Assembly (NCBI GenBank): GCA_016721905.1
Contig: JADKHH010000030.1
Location: 1 to 64,000 of the forward strand
DNA: 64,000 bases
From: Candidatus Opimibacter skivensis
GTDB lineage: Bacteria; Bacteroidota; Bacteroidia; Chitinophagales; Saprospiraceae
Reading direction: 5' to 3'
The notes under the pieces are model-generated. The model had not been told where the DNA came from. It did no database searches and saw nothing but the letters and a program-made list of their open reading frames with translations. Made by a program: the position numbers and the translations under genes. Below are positions 21,301 to 28,574 of this stretch, piece by piece. Each line of letters begins with the position of its first letter. The first letter of the stretch is position 1.

Positions 21301-22831
21301 CACCTTCCAATGTGAAAAGACTTTGATCTTTTTACCTCCGGAGACTGAAATCGCTGTTCCTGCAGATACTTTTGTCACATTCATTACCGGCGGTTGTACC
21401 TCAGGGGAAGACCTGTTTGTGAGTTTCTCCGGTACTGATCCATTCGATACGGTTCGCATATATGACTGTGGTGATGTTGGAGTTTCTACATTTCCTTTAT
21501 GGTTGTGGAATGAGGCAGGAACCATGATCCTGGATAGTTGCAATACAGCTGACCTTGACCTCAGGGATCCGGATGATTTCTGTCAGGATGGACTTGCCTT
21601 GTTTGGTAAAGTGGAAAATGAAGAAGGTCTGGATGTGATCGGGGTTGAAGTCAGTATCACGAATGAGTCTATGCAGCCGGATACAACTGATCAAAGGGGA
21701 GAGTATATGCTGGAAGGACTCAGTGAGGGAACAGGATATAATATCGCACCGTTTGATGACCTTAATCACCGGGAGGGTGTATCAACCCTTGATCTTGTAA
21801 TGATCCAGAAGCATTTGCTAGGTAAAGAAAAACTGAACTCTCCCTATAAGATTATTGCAGCGGATGCCAATAAGAGTGGTCACCTCACAGCCCTTGATCT
21901 ACTGGAAATCCGTAAACTCATTCTTGGGATTAACACCAGATTCCCGAATAATACTTCCTGGCGTTTTGTGGATCGTGATTATAGTTTTGCTGACCCCTAC
22001 AATCCTTTTGAGCAGCCATTCCCAGAGTCTATTTGGGTTGATAGCGTAACAGGAGGAGTTGATACAGCAAATTTTGTTGGAATCAAGATTGGTGATGTAA
22101 ACGGATCCTTCTTCCTCAAACGTGCTTCCGGATCACAGATCAAACCTCGTACGGAAGGGGCTTATGGTATTTCTGTCAGGCAAGTAGGCAGCGTGGGCGC
22201 AGGTCAGCCAAGTTGGAACCTGATCGCAAATCCTGATCAGGGTAAAATTGATGGAATGCAGTTGTGCTTCTTTGTCGGGGGCCTTTCACCTGACCAGCTA
22301 AGTCTGATCAGTTCTGATGTATTGTCAGATGGTGATTGGTTCTATAATGCAGAAACCCGGATGATCACCATAAGCTGGGCTCCAGCTGCCGAAGTGGATT
22401 TAACAGATAAGGTGATATTATCGATTCCTGGTCGGGACATGCCGATAGATCTGGTACAAATCTACAGAGGCCAGACTAAGCCTGAGGCCTATATAATAGG
22501 TGATCTTGAGCCGGTGACACTGGATATTGAATTGACCATCGAGGAAAATGCAGTTCAATCGGTCAGCGACTATCATTTATACCAGAACATCCCAAATCCA
22601 TTCAGTGGGCAAACCACCATCAGGTATTCATTGCCTAAAGAAGAGGTAGTCACAATCACCATCCATGATATGACCGGACGGCAGGTGTTCTCCCAGAAAG
22701 CTAAAGGGAATGCCGGAATGAATGAAATGGTGATCAGGAACCTGGACCTTGGGTCTGCCGGGATATATTACTATACATTATACACGTTGAATGCAAGTTT
22801 TACGCATAAAATGAGCTTCACAAACGACTAG
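15380..22831 (+). CDS. Giant HYR-repeat/dockerin/T9SS secreted protein C
   Basis: An intact protein of about 2,483 residues. The start is taken at the ATG at 15380; a GTG directly before it and an ATG at 15395 are alternatives. A hydrophobic signal (MMISFMLVIGAACTVSA) is followed by Cys-rich modules and then 14 tandem HYR-type repeats of about 81 residues (16634-20029). The repeat consensus is CPANVTIECTASTLPANTG, TATDNCD, CPQERTITRTWxATDDCGN, SSTCxQxIxVDDSxAPV. More HYR-like modules, a regulatory-like beta domain (21590), a dockerin pair (EGVSTLDLVMIQKHLLG and DANKSGHLTALDLLEIRK), a weak cohesin-like domain and a T9SS sorting domain (LYQNIPNPFSGQTTIRYSLP) follow. HYR modules are immunoglobulin-like and associated with adhesion, so a long surface filament or adhesin is the best inference. 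Confidence 0.85.
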   Translation: METTSMSVLIHSNQFLLRMMISFMLVIGAACTVSATPDEWLPLVKGENLTSWNFFAEISEDEYALSEQPAQMVALSCLPEVNISLGQGGYAAITALTLVNAPQYPPHMYEVDIMGPLTDTVYCAQLGQELMVVVHELPTGNSCMSSIFIEDKLKPVLVCTSDTLPCNTNIATIDFENYIESVTDNCDSDPSLWHSYVVQNLPCNPHHFTQQILVTWTATDDSGNSATCQDIIYLRKPALGQILFPPNISISCVNADTDPSNTGEPTYNGQPLGALCQYSVTHIDNVIPMCQGAQKILRTWIVKDWCTSGQRTHVQEILIVDNVPPVVTCPANLTINTNLGVCTAKYTLPNPPVTDACANPSQIDIDIFVNGVPGIFSPGQMVTLGLGTTLITIRATDPCGNSSQCFYNVTVRDNTPPVMVCPPNVTIDCTDSTNPANTGSATATDYCDPSPDVTFTDMTAETQGCVGYQITRTWRATDNSGNFIICMQMILITDDTPPSITCPQNVTINCTDSTAPANTGSATATDLCDLTPTVGFTDATVGGTCPQERTITRTWSATDDCGNSSTCLQQITIVDNTPPAITCPPNVSIECSSSTDPGNTGFATATDNCDATPTITYSDIEVPSGPQTYTINRTWEASDDCGNSSTCLQLIIVHDETPPVIVCPPNIAIQCTASTLPPNTGIATATDNCDPSPDITYSDVSVGGICPQERTITRTWIATDACGNTSSCIQTIIVDDSTAPVISCPANVTIQCTANTLPANTGTATATDNCDGTPIISFNDVTLGGSCPQEYTITRTWRAADDCGNASTCVQLIIVDDSVAPVISCPANVTIQCTASTLPANTGSATATDNCNGAPIVTFNDMTIAGGCPQERTINRTWTATDGCGNSSTCLQTIIVDDSVPPVITCPANVTIECTDSTLPPATGTATATDNCAGNPLVEFSDAILSGECPSLETITRTWIASDGCGNSSTCVQVIIVTDTTVPGITCPANVTIQCTASTLPPNTGSATATDNCDPAPVVNFTDVSVGGICPQERTITRTWVATDECGNTSSCIQTIVVDDSIAPVISCPGNVTIECTANTLPANTGTATATDNCDGTPTIDFDDVTVGGSCPQEYTITRTWSATDDCGNTSTCVQTIVVDDSVAPSISCPANITIQCTDNTLPGNTGSATATDNCGGAPVITFDDVTIAGICPQERTINRTWTATDACGNASTCLQIIFVDDSVPPVITCPANVTIDCEDGTLPPNTGSATATDNCTGIPLIEFDDDIVLGVCPLLETITRTWTASDGCGNSSTCVQIIVVTDELAPVITCPANVTIECTASTLPANTGTATATDACDILPAVTFSDVTAGGNCPAERTITRTWVATDDCGNSSTCTQVIVVDDSIAPVITCPANLTIECDDSTLPGNTGNATATDNCDGTPTVGFTDVTAGIGCPDGYTITRTWVATDDCGNSSSCIQVITIDDNLAPLVSCPANITVECTASTAPANTGNATATDICDATPAISFTDVTVAGSCPQEFTITRTWVATDNCGNSSSCNQTIGVEDSTAPICAAMDITVSLNGSGTITIVGSQVNDGSSDNCGPVTLSVAPNTFDCDNLGANVVVLTVTDCPGNSSTCTATVTVVDDGALEAICQNVTIFLDANGNASIDPADIDNGSGGGCDPGLLEFDLSQTDFNCTDLGPNIVILTVTDEDGNTATCTATVTVVDLIPPVVTCPPNLTVDCHTITDPNNTSQFGDATATDNCPGTVIVETHQINLNDCGVGTIVRTFTATDLSGNTATCVQTVTVTNPNPLDEGDIDWPNSPVSVNICNSTDPDDIPNGEPVIDPVALLCANPVITFSDQVQTFIDNNPNTPCKVITRTWTVVDNCQPNGTFVFVQTINVQDAVPPLFTNINDMTKVANSNCVAFFTLIASATDCAGVSITNNSPYGQTTGANASGNYPIGVTVVLFTATDGCGNISTMDVVITVTDPNPTTFQCEKTLIFLPPETEIAVPADTFVTFITGGCTSGEDLFVSFSGTDPFDTVRIYDCGDVGVSTFPLWLWNEAGTMILDSCNTADLDLRDPDDFCQDGLALFGKVENEEGLDVIGVEVSITNESMQPDTTDQRGEYMLEGLSEGTGYNIAPFDDLNHREGVSTLDLVMIQKHLLGKEKLNSPYKIIAADANKSGHLTALDLLEIRKLILGINTRFPNNTSWRFVDRDYSFADPYNPFEQPFPESIWVDSVTGGVDTANFVGIKIGDVNGSFFLKRASGSQIKPRTEGAYGISVRQVGSVGAGQPSWNLIANPDQGKIDGMQLCFFVGGLSPDQLSLISSDVLSDGDWFYNAETRMITISWAPAAEVDLTDKVILSIPGRDMPIDLVQIYRGQTKPEAYIIGDLEPVTLDIELTIEENAVQSVSDYHLYQNIPNPFSGQTTIRYSLPKEEVVTITIHDMTGRQVFSQKAKGNAGMNEMVIRNLDLGSAGIYYYTLYTLNASFTHKMSFTND
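16634..20029 (+). repeat. 14 tandem HYR-type coding repeats
   Basis: Fourteen in-frame units average about 243 bases (about 81 codons). Each has four cysteines, and the TATDNCD and TITRTW blocks are nearly invariant. Units 12-14 and 2-3 are more divergent than the central ones. Confidence 0.9.
17360..19303 (+). repeat. 972-bp four-unit block duplicated in tandem
   Basis: Units 4-7 (17360-18331) and 8-11 (18332-19303) match one to one rather than to their neighbours: 4 with 8 (VSVGGICPQERTITRTW, CGNTSSCIQT), 5 with 9 (ANTLPANTGTATATDNCDGT, GGSCPQEYTITRTW), 6 with 10 (TIAGxCPQERTINRTWTATD) and 7 with 11 (CPxLETITRTWxASDGCGN). Both blocks are exactly 972 bases long. Confidence 0.85.
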
Positions 22832-22885
22832 TTTTTTCGAGACGCCGGGTCATTCAATCGACCACATGACGTTACTTTTTGGGAA

Positions 22886-22912
22886 AACCCCCTCATGGAG
22901 GGGGTTTTTTTT
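22886..22912 (+). terminator. Intrinsic terminator after protein C
   Basis: A 9-bp stem (AACCCCCTC with GAGGGGGTT) with a three-base loop is followed by a T run. It lies 55 bases after the stop of protein C. Confidence 0.85.
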
Positions 22913-23326
22913 ATGCCCTGATAATAAATTTACTATAATTTATAGAATTATATCTATATAAATACCTATTAAACAATAATATACAAATAACGTAATAGTA
23001 TTATATAAAAAATACCTTTTTTAGGGTAGTATGTCATATTATGACTATTCTATATTTGTACTGGCATTAAAGATTTTCTTAATCTGTTAGATGCTGATTT
23101 AGATAATACTACAGGTTACATTTTATTTTATATCTATTTATAAGATAAATTGATTCTCCTGACCACCTGACCTACCTGAACGATAATAAGCCTAAGCTGG
23201 CGGATTGCATTATTTCTGCTATCCAGCCGCCGATCACACAATTGCTATTGCCAGAGATGTGCAGCCTTTAGCGGTACTCTTTCAATATAGGCTTAACTAT
23301 TTTTTTTTAACTAAAACTAAGATCTC
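22913..23326. other. AT-rich spacer upstream of protein D
   Basis: The spacer is AT-rich in its first 240 bases and has no coding potential that I can support. It contains a TATATTTG -7 box (listed separately) about 270 bases before the start codon. Confidence 0.4.
23051..23058 (+). promoter_or_regulatory. Probable -7 box for protein D
   Basis: TATATTTG matches the Bacteroidota -7 consensus TAnnTTTG. No good TTG/TTTG was seen at the expected distance upstream, so this is a tentative promoter with a leader of about 260 bases. Confidence 0.35.
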
Positions 23327-25345
23327 ATGAAGAAAACGGACATTTCTGTTTCTCTCAGGGATGGTGCGCGTAAACGTCTCAAACAGTATTCAAGACTTTT
23401 ATCCCAATCCCTGTCAGCGGGCTTTTTACTTCTGACGCTAATGTGGCAAAACCAGGCCTTTGGCCAGGCTGATTGCTCGCTAAGTTGCCACGGCGCTCAG
23501 GTATCTTTAGGTGCAGATTGCACTGCCGAAGTTACAGTTGCAATGGTAGGGGAGACCACCCAATGCCCAAATGGTCAGTTCACGGTGTATGTATATACAT
23601 TAGGTGGTGATACCGTCCCTACGAGTCCAGTTGTCACACAGGCTGAAATCGGAATGACTTTAATCGCCAGCGTTCGTGATAATATTTCCGGTAACAGTTG
23701 CTGGACGTATATTACTGTTCAGGATAAAATGCGTCCTACCCTCGTATGTGAGGATATGACCATTTCATGCCTGGACCTGCTCAATTATGATGGACCTGTA
23801 GCTTCTGACAACTGCGATGGTGACCCGGATCTGATCCTGGTCAACGAAGTTGCAGAACTCCTTTGCGATCCTAATTATATCAAGCAGATTACACGCACGT
23901 ATATTGCCCGTGACGCATCAGGTAATGAATCGTTACCATGCGATATGAGCATTTTCCTCGAGCGTATTGATTACGCAGATATTGACTTTCCGGATTCACT
24001 CACAGTATTATTGGACAATGAGCTTCACTGTGATGGTAACTGGGCTGATGCTGATGATGATGGCATTCCGGATCCTGAAGATGATGGAATCTATCCGGGT
24101 ACAGGGGTACCTGAAATCGATGGAACACCTATTTATCCTGACTTTATCGGCTTTTGTAATGCACTGACTACCTATGATGATCTGGTTTTCCCAACCATTG
24201 GTTGTGTTACGAAAATCATGCGCGTTTGGACTGTGAGGGAGTGGCATTGCATGGGCGAAACGGATACAATTTATATACAGATCATTGAGATTGTTGACAA
24301 TGAAGGTCCGGAAATTGTATGTCCTGCCGATTTCAGTCACACCACCAATGGTCACCATTGTACTGCTGATATATGGATGCCAGCGGCTGTTGTTTTTGAC
24401 AATTGCAGCGATCTGGTAACTGTAACTGTTGCCTATCCAGGTGGATTTGGTAATTCGAATGGAGGATTCTATGCTACATTACCGGTAGGGGCTAATATCA
24501 TAACCTACACCGCATATGATGAATGTTATAATTCATCACAATGTACGATGACCATAACGATCCAGGATCTGACACCACCTGTTCCAGTTTGTGACGAACA
24601 CACAATAGTTTCCTTAACACTGGGAGGACAATCAGGTCTGACTAAGGTTGATGCTTCAGTCTTCGATGATGGCAGTTATGATGCATGCGGTCCTGTAACT
24701 TTCAGGGCGCGCCGTATGGATTCCTGTATTGATTTTGACTGGACTACAGAAGGTGCCGGGATTGATGAGATTCATAATGGAGTGGTAGACAGCAGAGATC
24801 GCGGTACAGTGCACCGTCCTAAAGTTCCATTCGCATGTTGCGATGCAGGGGCTGGCCCGATCATGGTTGAACTTGAAGTAGAAGATGCTTCCGGAAATCT
24901 AAACTATTGCATGGTTGAAGTAAATGTTCAGGATAAAATCAAGCCAATTATTACCTGTCCAAGTGATATCACCATCAGCTGTGATTACCCACTTAACCTG
25001 GATGATCTGAGCGATTTTGGTGATGTCGTTGCAGACCAGCATGATGTAACAACCTGGTGTATCTATGATCCAGGAAATCCAAATGACTTAGATGGTGATG
25101 GATTCGTATGTGGAGTTGATGGCCTATGGAGGGACAACTGTGATGCAGAGATAACTGTTACCAACGTTCCACACATCAATAATTGTGGTGTTGGATACAT
25201 TGATAGATTCTGGAGAGCTGAAGATTCCAATGGTTACGATCAGTGCACACAGCGGATTACTATTACCAATTTCACTCCAATAACGTATCTGTCTATTGAC
25301 TGGCCGGATGACTATCATGGGCTGGAGTGCCGCAGAAGGTACTGA
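23327..25345 (+). CDS. Protein D piece 1: signal peptide and HYR-like modules
   Basis: This 672-residue N-terminal piece starts at the ATG at 23327 (MKKTDISVSL). A Sec signal peptide ending near FGQA precedes the mature start DCSLSC. Cys-rich modules follow: NSCWTYITVQDKMRPTLVC, RVWTVREWHC, GPEIVCPADFSH, then the block shared with protein A (CDEHTIVSLT to PIMVELEVED, about 24590-24880) and the next HYR-like start KPIITCPSDITISC. An acidic DxDxDGxxDxxDDG stretch near 24045 looks like a calcium-binding loop. The frame ends in DDYHGLECRRRY. The true continuation is AEGTEPEDLEYPYNEP in the frame of piece 2. Confidence 0.65.
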   Translation: MKKTDISVSLRDGARKRLKQYSRLLSQSLSAGFLLLTLMWQNQAFGQADCSLSCHGAQVSLGADCTAEVTVAMVGETTQCPNGQFTVYVYTLGGDTVPTSPVVTQAEIGMTLIASVRDNISGNSCWTYITVQDKMRPTLVCEDMTISCLDLLNYDGPVASDNCDGDPDLILVNEVAELLCDPNYIKQITRTYIARDASGNESLPCDMSIFLERIDYADIDFPDSLTVLLDNELHCDGNWADADDDGIPDPEDDGIYPGTGVPEIDGTPIYPDFIGFCNALTTYDDLVFPTIGCVTKIMRVWTVREWHCMGETDTIYIQIIEIVDNEGPEIVCPADFSHTTNGHHCTADIWMPAAVVFDNCSDLVTVTVAYPGGFGNSNGGFYATLPVGANIITYTAYDECYNSSQCTMTITIQDLTPPVPVCDEHTIVSLTLGGQSGLTKVDASVFDDGSYDACGPVTFRARRMDSCIDFDWTTEGAGIDEIHNGVVDSRDRGTVHRPKVPFACCDAGAGPIMVELEVEDASGNLNYCMVEVNVQDKIKPIITCPSDITISCDYPLNLDDLSDFGDVVADQHDVTTWCIYDPGNPNDLDGDGFVCGVDGLWRDNCDAEITVTNVPHINNCGVGYIDRFWRAEDSNGYDQCTQRITITNFTPITYLSIDWPDDYHGLECRRRY

Positions 25346-27002
25346 GCCTGAAGACCTGGAGTATCCATATAATGAACCAGTGATCAATGAAGATGAATGC
25401 GACCTGATTGGTGTTACCCATGAAGATGTTGTATTCCCGATAGTTGACGGAGCATGCTTTAAAATACTTCGTACCTGGAAAGTGATCGAATGGTGCTTGT
25501 ATGAGCAGTATGGTGGCATTGTAGAGGGGATTAATTACTGGGAGCACACACAAGTGATCAAGGTAGTTAACCAGTTTGGTCCTGATTTCCTCACAGATCA
25601 ACCTACTATCGATCGCTGCAATGACTTTGACTGTGGAGGTATTCCTTTAGAATTAATCCAACGTGCAGAGGACGATTGCACGCCTGATGAATTGTTGCAA
25701 TGGTCTTATGCAGTGGATCTAAACAATAACAATACTATTGATCTTGGTCCATATACAAATATTGGTTCTGTCATCGATGCATCCGGCACATATCCGCTTG
25801 GAAACCACAGGATCATATATACATTTGAAGATCGTTGTGGAAATCGCACAGTGCGTGAGCAACTGCTGTTCCTGAGATCTTGCAAAGCACCTGTACCAGT
25901 ATGTATACATGGGTTGTCAACAGACATTATGGCAGTTGATACGGATGGTGATGGTATTGAAGACTCCGGTATGATCACTATATGGGCTTCAGACTTTGAT
26001 GCCAGCAGCTATCATCCATGCGGACTTCCGTTTGAGCTTTCATTGTCACCTGATGTAAATGTCAAGAGCCGCACCTTCACTTGTGCTGATGTTGATCAGG
26101 GTCAGGTTCCTGTCAACCTTTATGTAACAGATGCGTTAGGCAACCAGGCTTATTGTGAAACCTATATTATCATTCAGGACAACAATGATGTATGTCCAGA
26201 AGGTGGAACACTGACTGGTACGATTACGGGTAACATTAGTACAGAAACATCAGAAAACGTCCTGGGTGTGGAAGTGGAGATCGCAGGATCATCATTACTG
26301 CCGATCAATACAAACCAAACTGGTACGTACACATTCCCAGCTATGCCTATCGGTGGCAATTATGTGATCAATCCGGGTAAGAACAATGACTATAAGAATG
26401 GTGTATCTACACTTGACCTTGTTGAGATTCAGAAACACTTGTTAGGTATCAAGGATTTACCAAGTCCATATAAGATGCTTGCTGCTGATGCTAACAATTC
26501 AGAGTCTATCACAGCGATTGACCTTATTGAACTCAGGAAACTGATTTTGGGTATCTACAGTGAACTGCCAAATAATTCTAGCTGGCGCTTTGTTGACAAG
26601 ACCTATTCATTCCCTGATCCATACAATCCATGGATGCAGGATTGGCCAGAAAACCATATCCTCAACCCATTGGCACTTGGTATGAACCATGCTGACTTCT
26701 TCGGTATTAAGATCGGTGACGTGAATAATACAGTGAAGGCAAATGCACAGAGCATCCTGCCAAGAGGATCTGGTCAGGTACTTGATCTGGTGATTGATGA
26801 TCGCACTGTATCCGCTGGAGAAACCTTTGAACTTCCGGTCTACGCTGCTGATAGTAAATCACTGGAAGGAATGCAGTTTACCTTTGACTTAGGTAAGGAA
26901 ATGCAATTGGTTTCTGTCAAAGCAGGTGCCATGGACGTTACTGAAGACAACTTTGGATGGTTACAAAACCGTACCCTGACCTCCAGCTGGAATAAAGGCT
27001 GA
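25296..27002 (+). CDS. Protein D piece 2: HYR-like, dockerin, cohesin-like start
   Basis: This is the middle piece of protein D; true coding starts near 25325. It has the CFKILRTWKVIEWC module shared with A and B, the closing CIHGLSTDIMAVDTDGDG module (also in B), a regulatory-like beta domain (26210-26370), a dockerin pair (NGVSTLDLVEIQKHLLGI and DANNSESITAIDLIELRK, 26400-26560) and the first half of a cohesin-like domain (from VLDLVIDDRTVSAGETFELP, 26780). The frame closes at 27002 after TLTSSWNKG. The protein continues as EGLDVDNSSPLFTL in piece 3. Confidence 0.65.
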   Translation: MTGRMTIMGWSAAEGTEPEDLEYPYNEPVINEDECDLIGVTHEDVVFPIVDGACFKILRTWKVIEWCLYEQYGGIVEGINYWEHTQVIKVVNQFGPDFLTDQPTIDRCNDFDCGGIPLELIQRAEDDCTPDELLQWSYAVDLNNNNTIDLGPYTNIGSVIDASGTYPLGNHRIIYTFEDRCGNRTVREQLLFLRSCKAPVPVCIHGLSTDIMAVDTDGDGIEDSGMITIWASDFDASSYHPCGLPFELSLSPDVNVKSRTFTCADVDQGQVPVNLYVTDALGNQAYCETYIIIQDNNDVCPEGGTLTGTITGNISTETSENVLGVEVEIAGSSLLPINTNQTGTYTFPAMPIGGNYVINPGKNNDYKNGVSTLDLVEIQKHLLGIKDLPSPYKMLAADANNSESITAIDLIELRKLILGIYSELPNNSSWRFVDKTYSFPDPYNPWMQDWPENHILNPLALGMNHADFFGIKIGDVNNTVKANAQSILPRGSGQVLDLVIDDRTVSAGETFELPVYAADSKSLEGMQFTFDLGKEMQLVSVKAGAMDVTEDNFGWLQNRTLTSSWNKG

Positions 27003-27012
27003 AGGACTGGAT

Positions 27013-27438
27013 GTGGATAATAGCTCACCATTGTTCACCCTTGTACTTACAGCTGGTGCTTCCATGAAGTTGAGCGAGGTTATTTCCTTGATCTCTAACC
27101 CAACGGTCGCTGAAGCTTATACTACGAATAGTGAAATCATGGATCTGGCACTTACATTCCGCGGTGCGGAAGAGCGGTTCGATTTTGAACTGCTTCAGAA
27201 TGAGCCTAACCCATTTACCGGTACAACACAAATTGGTTATGTGATACCGTCAAGTGGCGAAGTGATCCTGAGTATGTTTGATCTGACTGGAAAACAATTG
27301 TTCAACCAGACACTTAGCGGTGTGAAGGGTATGAACAGAGTTGAGATCAGTAAAGATCAGATCGGAGCCCAGGGAATGGTTTATTATCAGATCCAGTTCC
27401 AGGGATATACTGCAACTAAGAAGATGTTGATTCTGTAA
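27013..27438 (+). CDS. Protein D piece 3: cohesin-like end and T9SS domain
   Basis: This 141-residue C-terminal piece of protein D finishes the cohesin-like domain and carries a type A T9SS sorting domain: FELLQNEPNPFTGTTQIGYV, a VILSMFDLTGKQLF strand pair, and the terminal YTATKKMLIL. Protein A ends the same way (EYTATKKMIIIE). It begins in mid-domain, so it is not an independent gene. As a separated fragment it would have no signal peptide and could not be exported. Confidence 0.6.
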   Translation: MDNSSPLFTLVLTAGASMKLSEVISLISNPTVAEAYTTNSEIMDLALTFRGAEERFDFELLQNEPNPFTGTTQIGYVIPSSGEVILSMFDLTGKQLFNQTLSGVKGMNRVEISKDQIGAQGMVYYQIQFQGYTATKKMLIL

Positions 27439-27483
27439 AAGGAATAAGCATCAACAGATAAGAATTACTGTTTTTGGGATGGG

Positions 27484-27521
27484 ACCCCTCTCCGCGCAAG
27501 TGGAGGGGGTTCTTTTTTTTT
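27484..27521 (+). terminator. Intrinsic terminator after protein D
   Basis: A G/C-rich stem (ACCCCTCTCC with GGAGGGGGT, one mismatch or bulge) is followed by a run of ten T, about 45 bases after the stop of protein D. Confidence 0.8.
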
Positions 27522-27569
27522 TGTACTTAGGGCTCAGGGGGCAATAACCTTTATAACCATAGATGCCTC

Positions 27570-27577
27570 TATCTTTG
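27570..27577 (+). promoter_or_regulatory. -7 box directly upstream of ruvX
   Basis: TATCTTTG fits TAnnTTTG. It ends only seven bases before the ruvX start codon, which would give a nearly leaderless message. Confidence 0.45.
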
Positions 27578-27584
27578 CGTCAAC

Positions 27585-27998
27585 ATGGGAAGGATAATGG
27601 GTATAGATTTTGGGCTGAAGCGGACTGGTATTTCGGTGACAGATCCGGAGCAGATCATCGTGAAAGGGCTGGATACCCAGGAGACAAGTGGTGTCCTGAA
27701 CTTTATTGTAACCTATGGTGTTCAGGAAAAACTTGATGAAATAGTAGTTGGATACCCCTTCGTTGAGGGGGCATGGGGTGACCGCCGATTTAAGGAAAAG
27801 CTTGATAAATTTGTGGCAGATCTGAAAAAGGCCTTTCCTTTGATTCCCATAACTCTCCATGATGAGCGGAATACTTCGGTGAATGCCAGAGAGATCATGA
27901 GCCGGAGTGGGCTGAAGAAAAGCCAGCGGGAAGACAAGGGATTGCTTGACAGGACGAGTGCTATTTTAATACTACAGGAATATTTAGGACATATATGA
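27585..27998 (+). CDS. ruvX: Putative pre-16S rRNA nuclease / YqgF family
   Basis: A 137-residue protein of the YqgF/RuvX family, an RNase H-fold nuclease linked to 16S rRNA 5' maturation and earlier called a Holliday junction resolvase. The N-terminal IMGIDFGLKRTGISVTDP carries the first catalytic Asp. The EIVVGYP strand follows, HDERNTSVNARE holds the second acidic site, and KGLLDRTSAILILQEYL near the end holds the third Asp. Length matches the family. The start at 27585 follows a TATCTTTG box closely. Its stop overlaps the start of def by four bases (ATGA), so the two are translationally coupled. Confidence 0.88.
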   Translation: MGRIMGIDFGLKRTGISVTDPEQIIVKGLDTQETSGVLNFIVTYGVQEKLDEIVVGYPFVEGAWGDRRFKEKLDKFVADLKKAFPLIPITLHDERNTSVNAREIMSRSGLKKSQREDKGLLDRTSAILILQEYLGHI

Positions 27999-28552
27999 TT
28001 CTTCCGATTTATGCATATGGTCAGTCGGTTTTGCGCAAAATGTCGCATCCCATTGAACCTGACTACCAGGACCTTCCAGGACTTATTGAAGACATGTTTC
28101 AAACCATGTATGCAGCCCGCGGTGTAGGACTAGCAGCACCGCAGATAGGGAGGGACATCCGGTTATTTGTCGTAGACACACTTCAACTTGAAAAGCCCGA
28201 AAAGAATTTCAATGGGTTTAAGAAGGTATTTATCAATGCCCAGCTACTGGATGAATCCGGTGTGCCATGGCTCTACGAAGAAGGATGTCTGAGCATACCT
28301 GATATCCATGTGGAAATTGAACGAAAGCCTGTCATCCATATCCGGTATCACGATGAGCATTGGAAGGAGCATATAGAAACATATGAAGGTGTCAATGCCA
28401 GAGTCATTCAACATGAATATGATCATATAGAGGGTATCCTGTTTATCGACAGGATGAAGCCATTAAAACGGCGGATGATCAATCGGAAACTGGAAAAAAT
28501 TAAAAGGGGGGATGTTGACACTACGCATCCGATGCGTTTTGTAAAAGTGTAA
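27995..28552 (+). CDS. def: Peptide deformylase
   Basis: A 185-residue peptide deformylase that removes the N-formyl group from nascent proteins. All three family motifs are present: GVGLAAPQIG (residues about 45-54), EEGCLSIP with the metal-binding Cys (about 92-99), and QHEYDHIEG with the two metal-binding His and the catalytic Glu (about 139-147). The start overlaps the ruvX stop by four bases, so the pair forms an operon. It is convergent with rnhA. Length and motifs are normal for a type I enzyme. Confidence 0.95.
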   Translation: MILPIYAYGQSVLRKMSHPIEPDYQDLPGLIEDMFQTMYAARGVGLAAPQIGRDIRLFVVDTLQLEKPEKNFNGFKKVFINAQLLDESGVPWLYEEGCLSIPDIHVEIERKPVIHIRYHDEHWKEHIETYEGVNARVIQHEYDHIEGILFIDRMKPLKRRMINRKLEKIKRGDVDTTHPMRFVKV

Positions 28553-28574
28553 CTCACGCGAAGACAGTTCATTA

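Larger units (their letters stand above)
23327..27438 (+). pseudogene. Giant HYR/dockerin T9SS protein D, frameshifted
   Basis: One gene of about 1,370 codons with two single-base frame changes, near 25325 and 27000. It is the closest relative of protein A: the module with RRMDSCIDFDWTTEG and SRDRGTVHRP and the whole C-terminal block align between them. Order: signal peptide (FLLLTLMWQNQAFGQA), HYR-like modules, regulatory-like beta domain, dockerin pair, cohesin-like domain, T9SS sorting domain. The three pieces are listed separately. With the frame changes as written, the product would lose its secretion tail. The gene is bounded by a strong terminator. Confidence 0.7.
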
